Below are positions 1 through 6,516 of a stretch of 10,035 nt of DNA, piece by piece. Position 1 is the stretch's first letter. Each line of letters starts with the position of its first letter. The notes below the pieces were generated by a model. The model saw nothing but the letters and a program-made list of their open reading frames with translations, searched no databases and was not told the DNA's origin. A program made the translations under genes and the position numbers. Source of the stretch: Halomonas sp. (GTDB taxonomy: Bacteria; Pseudomonadota; Gammaproteobacteria; Pseudomonadales; Halomonadaceae); NCBI GenBank assembly GCA_007116835.1, contig SKHS01000051.1, forward strand, positions 1-10,035, written 5' to 3'.

Positions 1-765
1 GTTGTGCAGCACATTGCGAAAAAGCCGCAAGCGACTGGCATAGCCTAGTTCCAGTCCATAAAGTCGGCAGAGCCTGTCGACCATGGCAAGGCTGCGCCAG
101 GCCACCAGCGCCATATCCACCAATGTCAGTGGGCTGACAGCCACCATGATGGCGGTTTCGCCGGACATGCGGGTAATTAGGCGCTGGGCTTCGCGGTCGC
201 GGGGCACCAGCAAATGGTAGCGCAGCAATGTCTGTATCTCTTCACCGCTGTGGTGTGGCTGGCAGGCACGTTTAAACGCCAACCAATGCGGGTCGTCATC
301 GCTCAGTTTTAGCTGGCGCTTCAGCTGCTCTGCCATGGTTTGGGCCTGCTTGGTAGAGCGTTGGGGCAATTCGGCAAGGTCATGGCGTAGCCGGTCGTGG
401 CGCTTCAATCGGCGCAGGCGGCCAAGCTCTTTCAACAACGATATTCCGCCTAAACCAATCACACTAATGCCAAATAGCTGCCAGGCCATGGTCATCCACT
501 GAGATTGGGAAAAAGCGTCTGGAATACCGGTGATGAGTTCTACGGTGCCCAAAGTAGCACCACCGGCTAGGGCAAACATCAACCCCCAGCGGCGCTTGCG
601 GGGTGTGCTTAGGCTCGCCTCCGGAAGTGCCTTAACGTCTGCCTGGGTCGTCAGCGGCTGATGCGATTCCGTTGCGGCAAAGCTCTCACGCTGACGCAGT
701 GGCTCAGCGGCGGGAAGAGGTGGTTCATCTGCCTGAAAATCTCGGCGTGGCTGAGGGTTGCTCAT
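1..765 (-). CDS. ycjF: YcjF-family inner-membrane protein (TIGR01620/DUF697), C-terminus outside the window
   Basis: Reading the minus strand from the ATG at 765 gives 255 uninterrupted residues up to the window edge. E. coli YcjF is about 350 residues, so roughly 100 C-terminal residues are missing. The N-terminus (1-55) is polar and Pro/Glu-rich. A basic RKRR at 56-59 precedes a first hydrophobic helix (about 60-81), and a second helix spans about 93-112. A charged Arg/Lys-rich stretch follows (116-155). The conserved DUF697-type segment begins near 200 with GETAIMVAVSPLTLVDMALV, then AWRSLAMV and LYGLELGYASRLRL, which match the YcjF pattern as I remember it. The start codon overlaps the ycjX stop (ATGA, 762-765), so the two are translationally coupled. 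In E. coli ycjXF is a heat-shock-linked pair of unknown exact function; the YcjF role is therefore not assigned beyond membrane partner of YcjX. Confidence 0.93.
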   Translation of the reverse strand, partial: MSNPQPRRDFQADEPPLPAAEPLRQRESFAATESHQPLTTQADVKALPEASLSTPRKRRWGLMFALAGGATLGTVELITGIPDAFSQSQWMTMAWQLFGISVIGLGGISLLKELGRLRRLKRHDRLRHDLAELPQRSTKQAQTMAEQLKRQLKLSDDDPHWLAFKRACQPHHSGEEIQTLLRYHLLVPRDREAQRLITRMSGETAIMVAVSPLTLVDMALVAWRSLAMVDRLCRLYGLELGYASRLRLFRNVLHN

Positions 766-2150
766 ATCAATTTATCTCCAATCAGCCAGTCGATAGCAGC
801 GTCCATACGGATGTGTGAAAGCGCTTCGCTGTCAATGGACATCGGACGAAAGCTGGGGAAATCGAAGCCCTGCTGCTGCCAAAAGTCGGGTTTTGGAAGG
901 CGGTTGGGCACGTCTCCTGGATAGACCAGCACGTCGTCACCTTCCAGTGTAGTGCCCTTTAGCGCGGGCGTGCGCCTACCTTCGTGGAGCACTTCGCGAG
1001 CGTCAGTAGCACGTATGGCGGCCAGTGACAGTGCTTTGACGGGAATATCGGCAAAGCGCAGGTCTTTAAGCGGTTCAGCAAGCAACGCCTCCAGCAGTTG
1101 CACAACATTGCCGTGCTGCTCTGGTGTTACGTGGTCGGCCTTGGTCGCGGCAATGGCGAGGCGGTCAATCTTCGGTGCAAACAGGCGCGTCAGCAGGCTG
1201 CGCTTGCCGTAATCGAAGCTTTGCATCAGTTGGCGCAACGCACGGGAAAGGTCTTCAAAGCGTTCCGGCCCTGCATTAAGCGCACCAAGCACATCGACCA
1301 ACACAATCTGACGGTCAAAGCGACGGAAGTGATCACGATAAAAGGGCCGTACCACCTGCTGTTGGTAGTAGCGAAAGCGTGCGGCCAACGTGGCATAAAT
1401 GCTGGTGTCGGGTAACGCTTCTAGGGTCTCTTTTGACGTGCTCAATTCAGGCAATGGAAAAAACTGCAGTACTGGCGCGCCATCTAGCTCCCCTGGAAGC
1501 AAAAAACGTCCTGGCTGAAGATCGGAAAAGCCCGCCTGTTTGGCCCGGCGAAGACCTTGGGCATAGGCATCGGCAAGAGCTGCCAACTGAGCTTCATCGG
1601 CCTCGGCGGCAGGGTCTAGTTGTTCTACTTCCGTTAGCCATTCGCTAAACAACATCTTCCGATGTTGCCCTTCATGCAGTGACTGTGACTGGCACCAGCT
1701 GTAAAAGTCGTGTTGTAACAGGGGTAAATCCAGCAGCCATTCGCCAGGGTAGTCGAACAAGTCGAGGGTTAAGTGGGCGATGTCTGGGGTGAACCAACCT
1801 TGTTGGGCAGGGCGGTAGCGTAGCTGTAAGCGCAGCTCACTAATGCCACGGGTGGGTTCTGGCCAGCGCGGTGGGGTGTCACGCAGCGCCGCCATGCCAG
1901 GGTCATAGGGGAAGCGTGGCACACCAAGGTCAGGTTGGTTGAGGCGCTGCGCGCCAAGCAAGCGGCCTTCACGGGCAGCAGGCAGTAAATCTAACTGAGC
2001 TTCGACCCCCGCGTGGCGTAGCTGGTTAACCAGCGAGGTTAAAAACGCTGTTTTGCCTGCCTGGGATAACCCCGTTACGGCCAGCCTTAATTGCCGGTCT
2101 CGGCCTCGCTCTAATAAATTGCTCAGTTCGCGGCTTAACGGCTGGCGCAT
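762..2150 (-). CDS. ycjX: YcjX-family P-loop GTPase-like protein (DUF463)
   Basis: This is a 462-residue protein; E. coli YcjX is about 465. The Walker A/G1 motif GLSQAGKT sits at 27-34. A G3-like DYPGEW lies at 133-138, and a G4-like TKADH near 336-340. Other family blocks visible are FDRQIVLVD, QPGRFLLPG, ALQFFP, YPGDVP and the C-terminal end IGDKL, which is shared with E. coli. The family is described as a stress-linked, dynamin-like nucleotide-binding protein acting with membrane protein YcjF; its cellular role is not firmly known. I chose ATG 2150 because AAGAGA lies 8 nt upstream and the protein then starts like its homologues. An in-frame ATG at 2189 would add 13 residues without a good ribosome site. 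The ycjF start overlaps the stop by 4 nt. Unlike in E. coli, I see no psp or tyrR gene next to it within the window. Confidence 0.96.
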   Translation of the reverse strand: MRQPLSRELSNLLERGRDRQLRLAVTGLSQAGKTAFLTSLVNQLRHAGVEAQLDLLPAAREGRLLGAQRLNQPDLGVPRFPYDPGMAALRDTPPRWPEPTRGISELRLQLRYRPAQQGWFTPDIAHLTLDLFDYPGEWLLDLPLLQHDFYSWCQSQSLHEGQHRKMLFSEWLTEVEQLDPAAEADEAQLAALADAYAQGLRRAKQAGFSDLQPGRFLLPGELDGAPVLQFFPLPELSTSKETLEALPDTSIYATLAARFRYYQQQVVRPFYRDHFRRFDRQIVLVDVLGALNAGPERFEDLSRALRQLMQSFDYGKRSLLTRLFAPKIDRLAIAATKADHVTPEQHGNVVQLLEALLAEPLKDLRFADIPVKALSLAAIRATDAREVLHEGRRTPALKGTTLEGDDVLVYPGDVPNRLPKPDFWQQQGFDFPSFRPMSIDSEALSHIRMDAAIDWLIGDKLI

Positions 2151-2207
2151 AAAAGATGTCTCTTGAGAGTGGCAGTGCAGGCGGCACAAACGCGCAAGGC
2201 CACCGGG

Positions 2208-2399
2208 TTATTGGCGTAACATAAGAATCATTTGATAAAACATTGGCATCGTTGCAATTTGAAAGCCGATGACTGCAATAACATAGCCAGGCCAACGCCG
2301 AGACATCTTTTGAGCGAGCGTTAGTCCTACCAGGCACACCACCATGCCAATCAGGTTAAACGCAAGCGTGGCCGCCTCAAGCAGATCTTGAGGGTTCAT
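2208..2399 (-). CDS. Small two-helix membrane protein of unknown function
   Basis: This is a 63-residue protein with an excellent ribosome site: AAGGAG starts 11 nt before the ATG at 2399. It has two hydrophobic segments, about 12-29 (FNLIGMVVCLVGLTLA region) and about 38-60 (YVIAVIGFQIATMPMFYQMI region). A short basic loop, QKMSRR, separates them. The loop charge suggests it faces the cytoplasm, with both termini outside. I do not recognise the family. The stop lies 57 nt before the ycjX start with no terminator between them, so it is probably the first gene of an operon with ycjX and ycjF. It could be a small membrane adaptor for that pair, but only position supports this. It is not the out-of-frame reading at 2026-2337, which lacks a ribosome site and protein-like composition. 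Confidence 0.75.
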   Translation of the reverse strand: MNPQDLLEAATLAFNLIGMVVCLVGLTLAQKMSRRWPGYVIAVIGFQIATMPMFYQMILMLRQ

Positions 2400-2430
2400 G
2401 TCATCTCCTTATTTAAGCCATGTGACACGC

Positions 2431-2439
2431 ATAATACCA
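2431..2439 (-). promoter_or_regulatory. Possible extended -10 promoter for the small gene-ycjX-ycjF operon
   Basis: On the minus strand the sequence TGGTATTAT combines a TGn extension with a 5/6 match to TATAAT, about 32 nt upstream of the ATG at 2399. There is no good -35 at 16-18 nt; TTGAAG lies 23 nt away, too far. No sigma-32-like CCCCAT element is visible, although E. coli ycjX is heat-shock induced. Confidence is modest. Confidence 0.4.
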
Positions 2440-2475
2440 AGTTATTCATTCACTAGGTTCTTCAACAACGACAGA

Positions 2476-3345
2476 TCAGCCGCGGCTTAATGTCGTACCG
2501 AGCAGGTGCTGGGCGCCAGGCACTAGCCATACAGGGTCTAGGCGGGTGTTGGCTGCTTCAACACACAGAAAGTGGCGTGCTGCGCTGGCAGGCGTGTCGC
2601 TGGGCAGCTCGTCGCCTGGGTGCCACACCACGGTGGAGTCGCTGGACTGTTTAGCAATGCGCAGGGTGCGCTGCCCATCCCTTAACAATACGGCTTCATT
2701 GGTGTGATAAATACGGTCGACCGCACCGCGAACGGCTAACGTGCCCTGCTGTTGGTCTTCGGCAAAGCCGCGTAGCTTGTCTAGGTAGCGTGCGCCTGCC
2801 AATCCTTCTAAGCGGCACTGGTGGGCATCACTCACGGCAAGATAGGTATGTAGCGCACCGCTGGTTTTGAGCGGCGTATCGCCAATATTTTCGCTAATTA
2901 ATTCAACGTTTAAGCGCTGGGCGTTGGCTTGAATTACCGCGCGTGCGGTTAGCTGGCTATGCAGGCGCTCAACCGGAGAGAGATGGACCTCAATACCTTC
3001 GGCATGCTCGTCAATCGCATCCAAGCGCCACTGGGCGTGACGTGCCAGCCCGTGGAAAGGACCATTACGCTCAGGGCTTTCATCGGCATAGCGCTCGTCG
3101 CCAAACCAGGGCCAGCATAGGGGAATGCCGCCACGAATCGCACCGGGAAGTGCCTGAGGCGTTGGTGTGACCCAAAGCCAATTACTGTCATCTGCAGGTT
3201 GGAAATGCAGCACTTGAGCCCCCTGCAGGCTAACTGCCATTTCTCCCCAGGCCATCTTGAATAGCGCTACATCGCGCCCTTGCCAGGTCGTTGTTTGCTG
3301 GCCATCAACATGGCTAAGCAGTTGCTTGAGGGCGTCTGGAATCAT
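2476..3345 (-). CDS. yeaD: D-hexose-6-phosphate mutarotase (YeaD-like aldose 1-epimerase)
   Basis: This is a 289-residue cytoplasmic protein of the galactose-mutarotase-like fold; E. coli YeaD is about 294. The family interconverts the alpha and beta anomers of hexose 6-phosphates such as glucose 6-phosphate. Diagnostic blocks appear in order: LQGAQVLHFQP (40-50), AIRGGIPLCWPWFG (69-82), FHGLAR (97-102, catalytic-type His98), SGALHTYL (162-169, His166), a VDRIY motif (209-213) and FLCVEA (259-264, catalytic-type Glu263). All expected active-site residues are present, so it should be active. The ATG at 3345 is preceded by AGGA with 7 nt spacing. It is divergent from the YeaQ-like gene and separated by 76 nt from the next minus-strand gene. 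No strong terminator follows, so read-through into the ycjX operon is possible. Confidence 0.95.
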   Translation of the reverse strand: MIPDALKQLLSHVDGQQTTTWQGRDVALFKMAWGEMAVSLQGAQVLHFQPADDSNWLWVTPTPQALPGAIRGGIPLCWPWFGDERYADESPERNGPFHGLARHAQWRLDAIDEHAEGIEVHLSPVERLHSQLTARAVIQANAQRLNVELISENIGDTPLKTSGALHTYLAVSDAHQCRLEGLAGARYLDKLRGFAEDQQQGTLAVRGAVDRIYHTNEAVLLRDGQRTLRIAKQSSDSTVVWHPGDELPSDTPASAARHFLCVEAANTRLDPVWLVPGAQHLLGTTLSRG

Positions 3346-3387
3346 AACGTTTCCTAGTAGGGAAGTGGCATCAAGTGGGCAGAACAG

Positions 3388-3413
3388 TTGTCCCGTGTGC
3401 TATGGTAGGACAA
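3388..3413. repeat. Dyad TTGTCC-N14-GGACAA between divergent genes
   Basis: Two perfect 6-bp inverted arms (3388-3393 and 3408-3413) are separated by 14 nt in the 118-nt divergent intergenic region, overlapping the edge of the candidate yeaD -10. The arms are about two helical turns apart, as in many dimeric-repressor operators, but no known operator is recognised and chance is not excluded. Confidence 0.35.
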
Positions 3414-3442
3414 GCATAGGTTAAAGGTAAAACCCTGAGCAA
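3413..3442 (-). promoter_or_regulatory. Possible promoter of yeaD
   Basis: On the minus strand, TTGCTC (3437-3442) and TATGCT (3413-3418) are 18 nt apart, upstream of the yeaD ATG by about 68 nt. The CTATGCT around the -10 also resembles a sigma-S type -10 (CTATACT). Both hexamers are imperfect, so this is only a candidate. Confidence 0.3.
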
Positions 3443-3463
3443 AGTGAAAATCAAGGAGGCACG

Positions 3464-3706
3464 ATGGGCTTTATTGCGTGGTTAATTATTGGTGGTTTGG
3501 CTGGCTGGATCGCTGGCAACATCATGCGTGGCGGTGGTTTTGGTATTTTAGGCAATATCGGGGTCGGCGTTGTTGGCGCATTGCTTGGTGGGTTTTTGTT
3601 TAGCCTGTTAGGTTTGCAAGCGGGTGGCTTTATCGGCTCGCTGGTGACGGCAACTGTCGGTGCTGTTGTGCTGTTGTGGGTAATTAGTAAAGTTAAAAGC
3701 GCTTAG
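3464..3706 (+). CDS. YeaQ/YmgE/GlsB-family small membrane stress protein
   Basis: This is an 80-residue, very hydrophobic Gly-rich protein with three predicted helices: about 2-20 (FIAWLIIGGLAGWIAG), 26-50 (LGNIGVGVVGALLGGFLF) and 55-77 (GFIGSLVTATVGAVVLLWVI). The GGLAGWIAG start, the GGFGILGN loop and the central GVGVVGALLGG block are typical of the transglycosylase-associated / YeaQ / GlsB family. Members are usually about 80-85 residues and linked to general stress responses. The transglycosylase name is historical, and no catalytic residues are visible here. Translation should be strong: AAGGAGG at 3453-3459, then ATG. It appears monocistronic, closed by the hairpin terminator at 3731. 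It belongs to a very widespread family, so the family call is firm while the molecular role is unknown. Confidence 0.94.
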   Translation: MGFIAWLIIGGLAGWIAGNIMRGGGFGILGNIGVGVVGALLGGFLFSLLGLQAGGFIGSLVTATVGAVVLLWVISKVKSA

Positions 3707-3730
3707 CGATCTAACTCAGTACATGACCTG

Positions 3731-3762
3731 CTGCCCGGCTTCGTGTCGGGCAGTGCTGTTTT
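3731..3762 (+). terminator. Rho-independent terminator of the YeaQ-like gene
   Basis: A 9-bp stem CTGCCCGGC / GTCGGGCAG with one G-T pair closes on a 5-nt TTCGT loop (3731-3753). It is followed by TGCTGTTTT. The stem is GC-rich and sits 25 nt after the stop codon. The T-tract is short and interrupted. Confidence 0.8.
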
Positions 3763-3784
3763 ACTCTCACTGTTTTACTTTCAC
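3757..3784 (+). repeat. Tandem 14-bp direct repeat after the terminator
   Basis: TGTTTTACTCTCAC (3757-3770) is followed immediately by TGTTTTACTTTCAC (3771-3784), with 13 of 14 bases identical. A partial third copy AGTTTTA follows. The first copy contains the terminator T-run. It lies in the noncoding stretch before the DUF1266 gene; no function is evident. Confidence 0.75.
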
Positions 3785-3871
3785 AGTTTTAGCCCCCAGT
3801 TTAACGCTCCTTCACTATCGGTCTTAGCGCCACTTTCCGTTACACTAGGTCATCTTAACGATGCCACTTGC

Positions 3872-3898
3872 GAAACGATCTTGCATTAAGATCGTTTC
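3872..3898. repeat. Perfect 11-bp inverted repeat in the leader of the DUF1266 gene
   Basis: GAAACGATCTT (3872-3882) and AAGATCGTTTC (3888-3898) form a perfect stem around a 5-nt GCATT loop. It ends 47 nt before the chosen start codon. Downstream is the T-rich run ATCTTGTTTCGTTTTTG. It could be a transcription terminator or attenuator, a leader hairpin, or a palindromic operator. The stem is AT-rich for a terminator. A second GTTTCG at 3904-3909 could pair with CGAAAC at 3871-3876, giving an alternative, weaker fold. The rest of 3785-3871 shows no convincing promoter. Confidence 0.7.
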
Positions 3899-3935
3899 AT
3901 CTTGTTTCGTTTTTGTCGATAGCGTTATGTTTTTC

Positions 3936-3941
3936 GAGGTG
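3936..3941 (+). promoter_or_regulatory. Ribosome binding site deciding the TTG start of the DUF1266 gene
   Basis: GAGGTG lies just upstream of TTG 3946; the GAGG core is 6 nt away. No ATG or GTG in this frame is near. An upstream in-frame TTG at 3868 would put the inverted repeat inside the coding region and has no ribosome site. Confidence 0.6.
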
Positions 3942-3945
3942 TCTT

Positions 3946-6411
3946 TTGGCCGACGCACTAAATGCCTGGTGGGCTCAACAGCTAGTTTTGTGTGATTGGG
4001 CGTTCACGCCTCATCCATTGGCGGTGGATGCCGTTGCGGCAGAGCAGCGCCTGCTGCAGCTGGGTATTAACCATCGTGGAGAGCTGGCCGACCAGCTTGT
4101 GTTTGCCTTGGATGCGCCCACTGGTGAGGCTGACCGATGGTTGGGGGCATTAGAGTGGGCGGCGCTGGCAGGCGGTGCCGGCTGGTTAACCCAAGCGCAA
4201 GCGCAGACCTGGGCGCATCATCTAATGCGGCGTATCACCTCAGAGTATAGCGACCTGCGTGCTTGGCTGACGGATCTCCGGCGTGCGCTGGGAGCCAAGG
4301 GCTGGGAAACCGGCGCGGATGATCGATTTATTGACGCCTGTCAGGCGTTAGCTGACCTAGAAAACGAAGGCGAAGGGGTGACTTGGCAGGCCCTTGAAGA
4401 GGCGCTAGCGACGCTGCCTGCACCCGCTTCTTTGTGGCCGCAAAGCTCGGTGGCTCAGCCATGGCGGCTGTGCGCGCTGTTTCGGTCGGTGCTTAGCTAC
4501 CCTGCCAGCACAATGGACTGGCCAGATGCCGCGCCGTGGCTCGCTCGGGTTTGGCAGGTACACGATCGCGAACAATTGCTTGAAGTAATGCTATGGCTAA
4601 GTGCCCAGGGCGAGCGCCAGCGTTGGGATATAGAAGCGCGTGAACTGTTAACCATGGATAATCCCCAGCGCCAAGAGTGGCAGCGAGGGGCAATCAACGA
4701 TGCGCCTTACGCGCCGGTGCTGATCACCTTTATCAATCAGGGCGAACCATTAGAGTGGGCCGCATGGGATTGGCTACGTGTGGTGGAGCTTGCCTGGGCA
4801 GGCGCTTGCTGCGGCTGGTTAAGCCAGGAAGAGGCGGATGACTTAGCAGCGCACGCCGCCGACTTGATCGGACGCCGCTATCACGATTGGCATGCTGTAC
4901 TGAAAGCCTACGTGCGTGGCCAAAGCCTCTTTGAAGGAGTAGACCGTCGTGGTATGACGCCGAGCGCCCGACATACGTTTCTCATGCATGCGCCGCATAG
5001 TCCTTGGAAGCATCCGCTAAGCGCTCTGTTGGATGACACTACTCGCAGTGCGTCACGTCAGCGAATTAACCAGTGGCGAAACACACCACATCACTGGTTG
5101 CTGGCGTTGGCTGGCGTGCGTGAGCCTGACGTTATGCTGCGTCAGCTTAACCCTTCGGCTCCTATTGCAGAGCAGCGCCGTGCGGATGCAGCGATTTATC
5201 TTCAGGATTCATTAGGACTTCATGCGGACGAAGGTCATCAAGCGTTGGCCCGCTACTGGCTGCCTGCCCAAGCACATCACCTTAACCAACTGGCTGCTGA
5301 CGCCGTCCATGGCGTGATGCCGCCGTCACAAACACCTTTTGGCCAACCTACGCCTGATGAGTTAAAACAGCGTAATGCGGTAAAAGGGGTTAGCCGCCAT
5401 GCTGCCACTATTCACATGGCAGAGAAATTCGCGTTCTACCTGCATATGGCGTTGGATAGCAGCCTGTTTGAGCGCGAACCGTTGATGGCGTATGCAAGCG
5501 CCTTGCGTAGCTGCCTGTGTCGTTTTTATGCTACGCCAAAACGTTTGTTAGAGGCATGGTTTGCCTGGGAAAGCTGCCTGCCTGAACCCGAGCACGATTC
5601 GTTGATTAACGAAATTGCTTGGCATTTAGAAGACCCCGGCAGCCTGTTTCATTGGTTAGATTGGCGCCCTGATGCGTGGTGTGAGCCCGGTGAGCGACCC
5701 ACGTTAAGCCACTTTACTGCGATGTCGCTGGTAGGGCCTCTCAATAGTGCGGTGTGGAGTGCGCCTCCGTTGGAAAGCCCCCGTGAGTGTGCGGACATCC
5801 GTGAGTGGGTGGAAAGCCATTACCACCTGAGCAGCGCTGCTGACATGCAGGAGTTTTTGACCTTCATGCTCGAATCTGGGGATCGTCAGGAGTACCAGAT
5901 TAACTATGCACCTTACACGCTCAATCCTGAGCGCTTAGATGCTGAAATCGCTATTTCAGAATCGGGTGATTGTGCGGAAGAGGAGCGTCATCATTTGCTG
6001 CGGTTGCGCCGCGTTCGTGACAATGAAGATAGTTGCAATGACGTCGATATGGCAGCCTGGGATATTGCCCAGCTGGTTGACCTAGCCATTGCGGCGCGCC
6101 AGTTAGGTTGGCTAGATAAGCAAGCGTTTGCAGCCGTGCTTGACCGCGCTTATTCGCTGGCAGCTAGCCACTATTCGGGCTGGCAGGAGTATGCCGAAGG
6201 TATGTATGCAGGGTTTTCGTTTTTTATGGGTGAAACACCAGAACGAGAAAGCTTTTTAGCGGGGTTTCGTCAGGCATTAGTGGCGTGGTTGTGCGGTGCA
6301 CCGATATTGGCTGGGCCTTGGGCGAGCCTTGACTTCCCCGGCAATAAACCGCGCCATTTTGCGCCGCTGCATATTGATACGTTGCCAGGCGATCAGCGAA
6401 TCTTACATTGA
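3946..6411 (+). CDS. Large protein with four diverged DUF1266 units, function unknown
   Basis: From TTG 3946 this encodes 821 residues, rich in Trp, Ala and Leu, with no signal peptide or membrane helix. The DUF1266 unit has two parts: an N-terminal helix pair around a W-x-(V/I/L)-x-x-(D/S)-R-E-like segment, and a core of the type AWD-x3-RxxxLA-x4-GWLxxEEA-x12-Y-x-x-W. Complete units are clearest at 198-331 (WQVHDREQLLEVMLWLSAQG; then AAWDWLRVVELAWAG, GWLSQEEAD, YHDWHAVLKAYVRG) and 618-762 (HLSSAADMQEFLTFMLESGD; then AAWDIAQLVDLAIAARQ, GWLDKQAF, YSGWQEYAEGMYAG). A good third is at 35-115 (GWLTQAQAQTWAHH, YSDLRAWL). A degenerate fourth is at 418-544 (LGLHADEGHQALARYW; SLFEREPLMAYA, FYATPKRLLEAWFAW). 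E. coli DUF1266 proteins such as YbeR and YbeU are much shorter. The gene stands alone: a terminator precedes the upstream noncoding stretch and 105 nt follow it. Repeat assignment is by eye. Confidence 0.82.
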   Translation: MADALNAWWAQQLVLCDWAFTPHPLAVDAVAAEQRLLQLGINHRGELADQLVFALDAPTGEADRWLGALEWAALAGGAGWLTQAQAQTWAHHLMRRITSEYSDLRAWLTDLRRALGAKGWETGADDRFIDACQALADLENEGEGVTWQALEEALATLPAPASLWPQSSVAQPWRLCALFRSVLSYPASTMDWPDAAPWLARVWQVHDREQLLEVMLWLSAQGERQRWDIEARELLTMDNPQRQEWQRGAINDAPYAPVLITFINQGEPLEWAAWDWLRVVELAWAGACCGWLSQEEADDLAAHAADLIGRRYHDWHAVLKAYVRGQSLFEGVDRRGMTPSARHTFLMHAPHSPWKHPLSALLDDTTRSASRQRINQWRNTPHHWLLALAGVREPDVMLRQLNPSAPIAEQRRADAAIYLQDSLGLHADEGHQALARYWLPAQAHHLNQLAADAVHGVMPPSQTPFGQPTPDELKQRNAVKGVSRHAATIHMAEKFAFYLHMALDSSLFEREPLMAYASALRSCLCRFYATPKRLLEAWFAWESCLPEPEHDSLINEIAWHLEDPGSLFHWLDWRPDAWCEPGERPTLSHFTAMSLVGPLNSAVWSAPPLESPRECADIREWVESHYHLSSAADMQEFLTFMLESGDRQEYQINYAPYTLNPERLDAEIAISESGDCAEEERHHLLRLRRVRDNEDSCNDVDMAAWDIAQLVDLAIAARQLGWLDKQAFAAVLDRAYSLAASHYSGWQEYAEGMYAGFSFFMGETPERESFLAGFRQALVAWLCGAPILAGPWASLDFPGNKPRHFAPLHIDTLPGDQRILH

Positions 6412-6516
6412 GACTCGCCAAACATAATGTAATTAGCTTATAGTTCAGGGTTTGAAACATTAGTTCCGTAATGCTCTGTTCTATTTACATAATTTTACTT
6501 TTACGAGGTTAATCGC

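Noticed and set aside
661..1648. Several plus-strand open frames opposite ycjF and ycjX
   Set aside because: Antisense shadows of well-supported genes; no ribosome sites and no recognisable protein features.
2151..2189. Longer ycjX start at ATG 2189, adding 13 residues
   Set aside because: No good ribosome site, and the extra residues do not fit the family; ATG 2150 has AAGAGA 8 nt away.
2026..2337. A 103-residue minus-strand open frame across the ycjX start and the small gene
   Set aside because: Overlaps two better genes in another frame and lacks a ribosome site.
3868..3945. N-terminal extension of the DUF1266 protein from TTG 3868, resembling a signal peptide
   Set aside because: It would translate through the perfect inverted repeat and has no ribosome site; the hydrophobic look comes from T-rich leader sequence. 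TTG 3946 has GAGGTG in place.
6412..6516. Promoter hexamers (TTGAAA at 6452, CATAAT at 6488, TATAGT at 6439) upstream of the NlpC/P60 gene
   Set aside because: No pair has both good matches and 16-18 nt spacing; the region is AT-rich so single matches are expected by chance.
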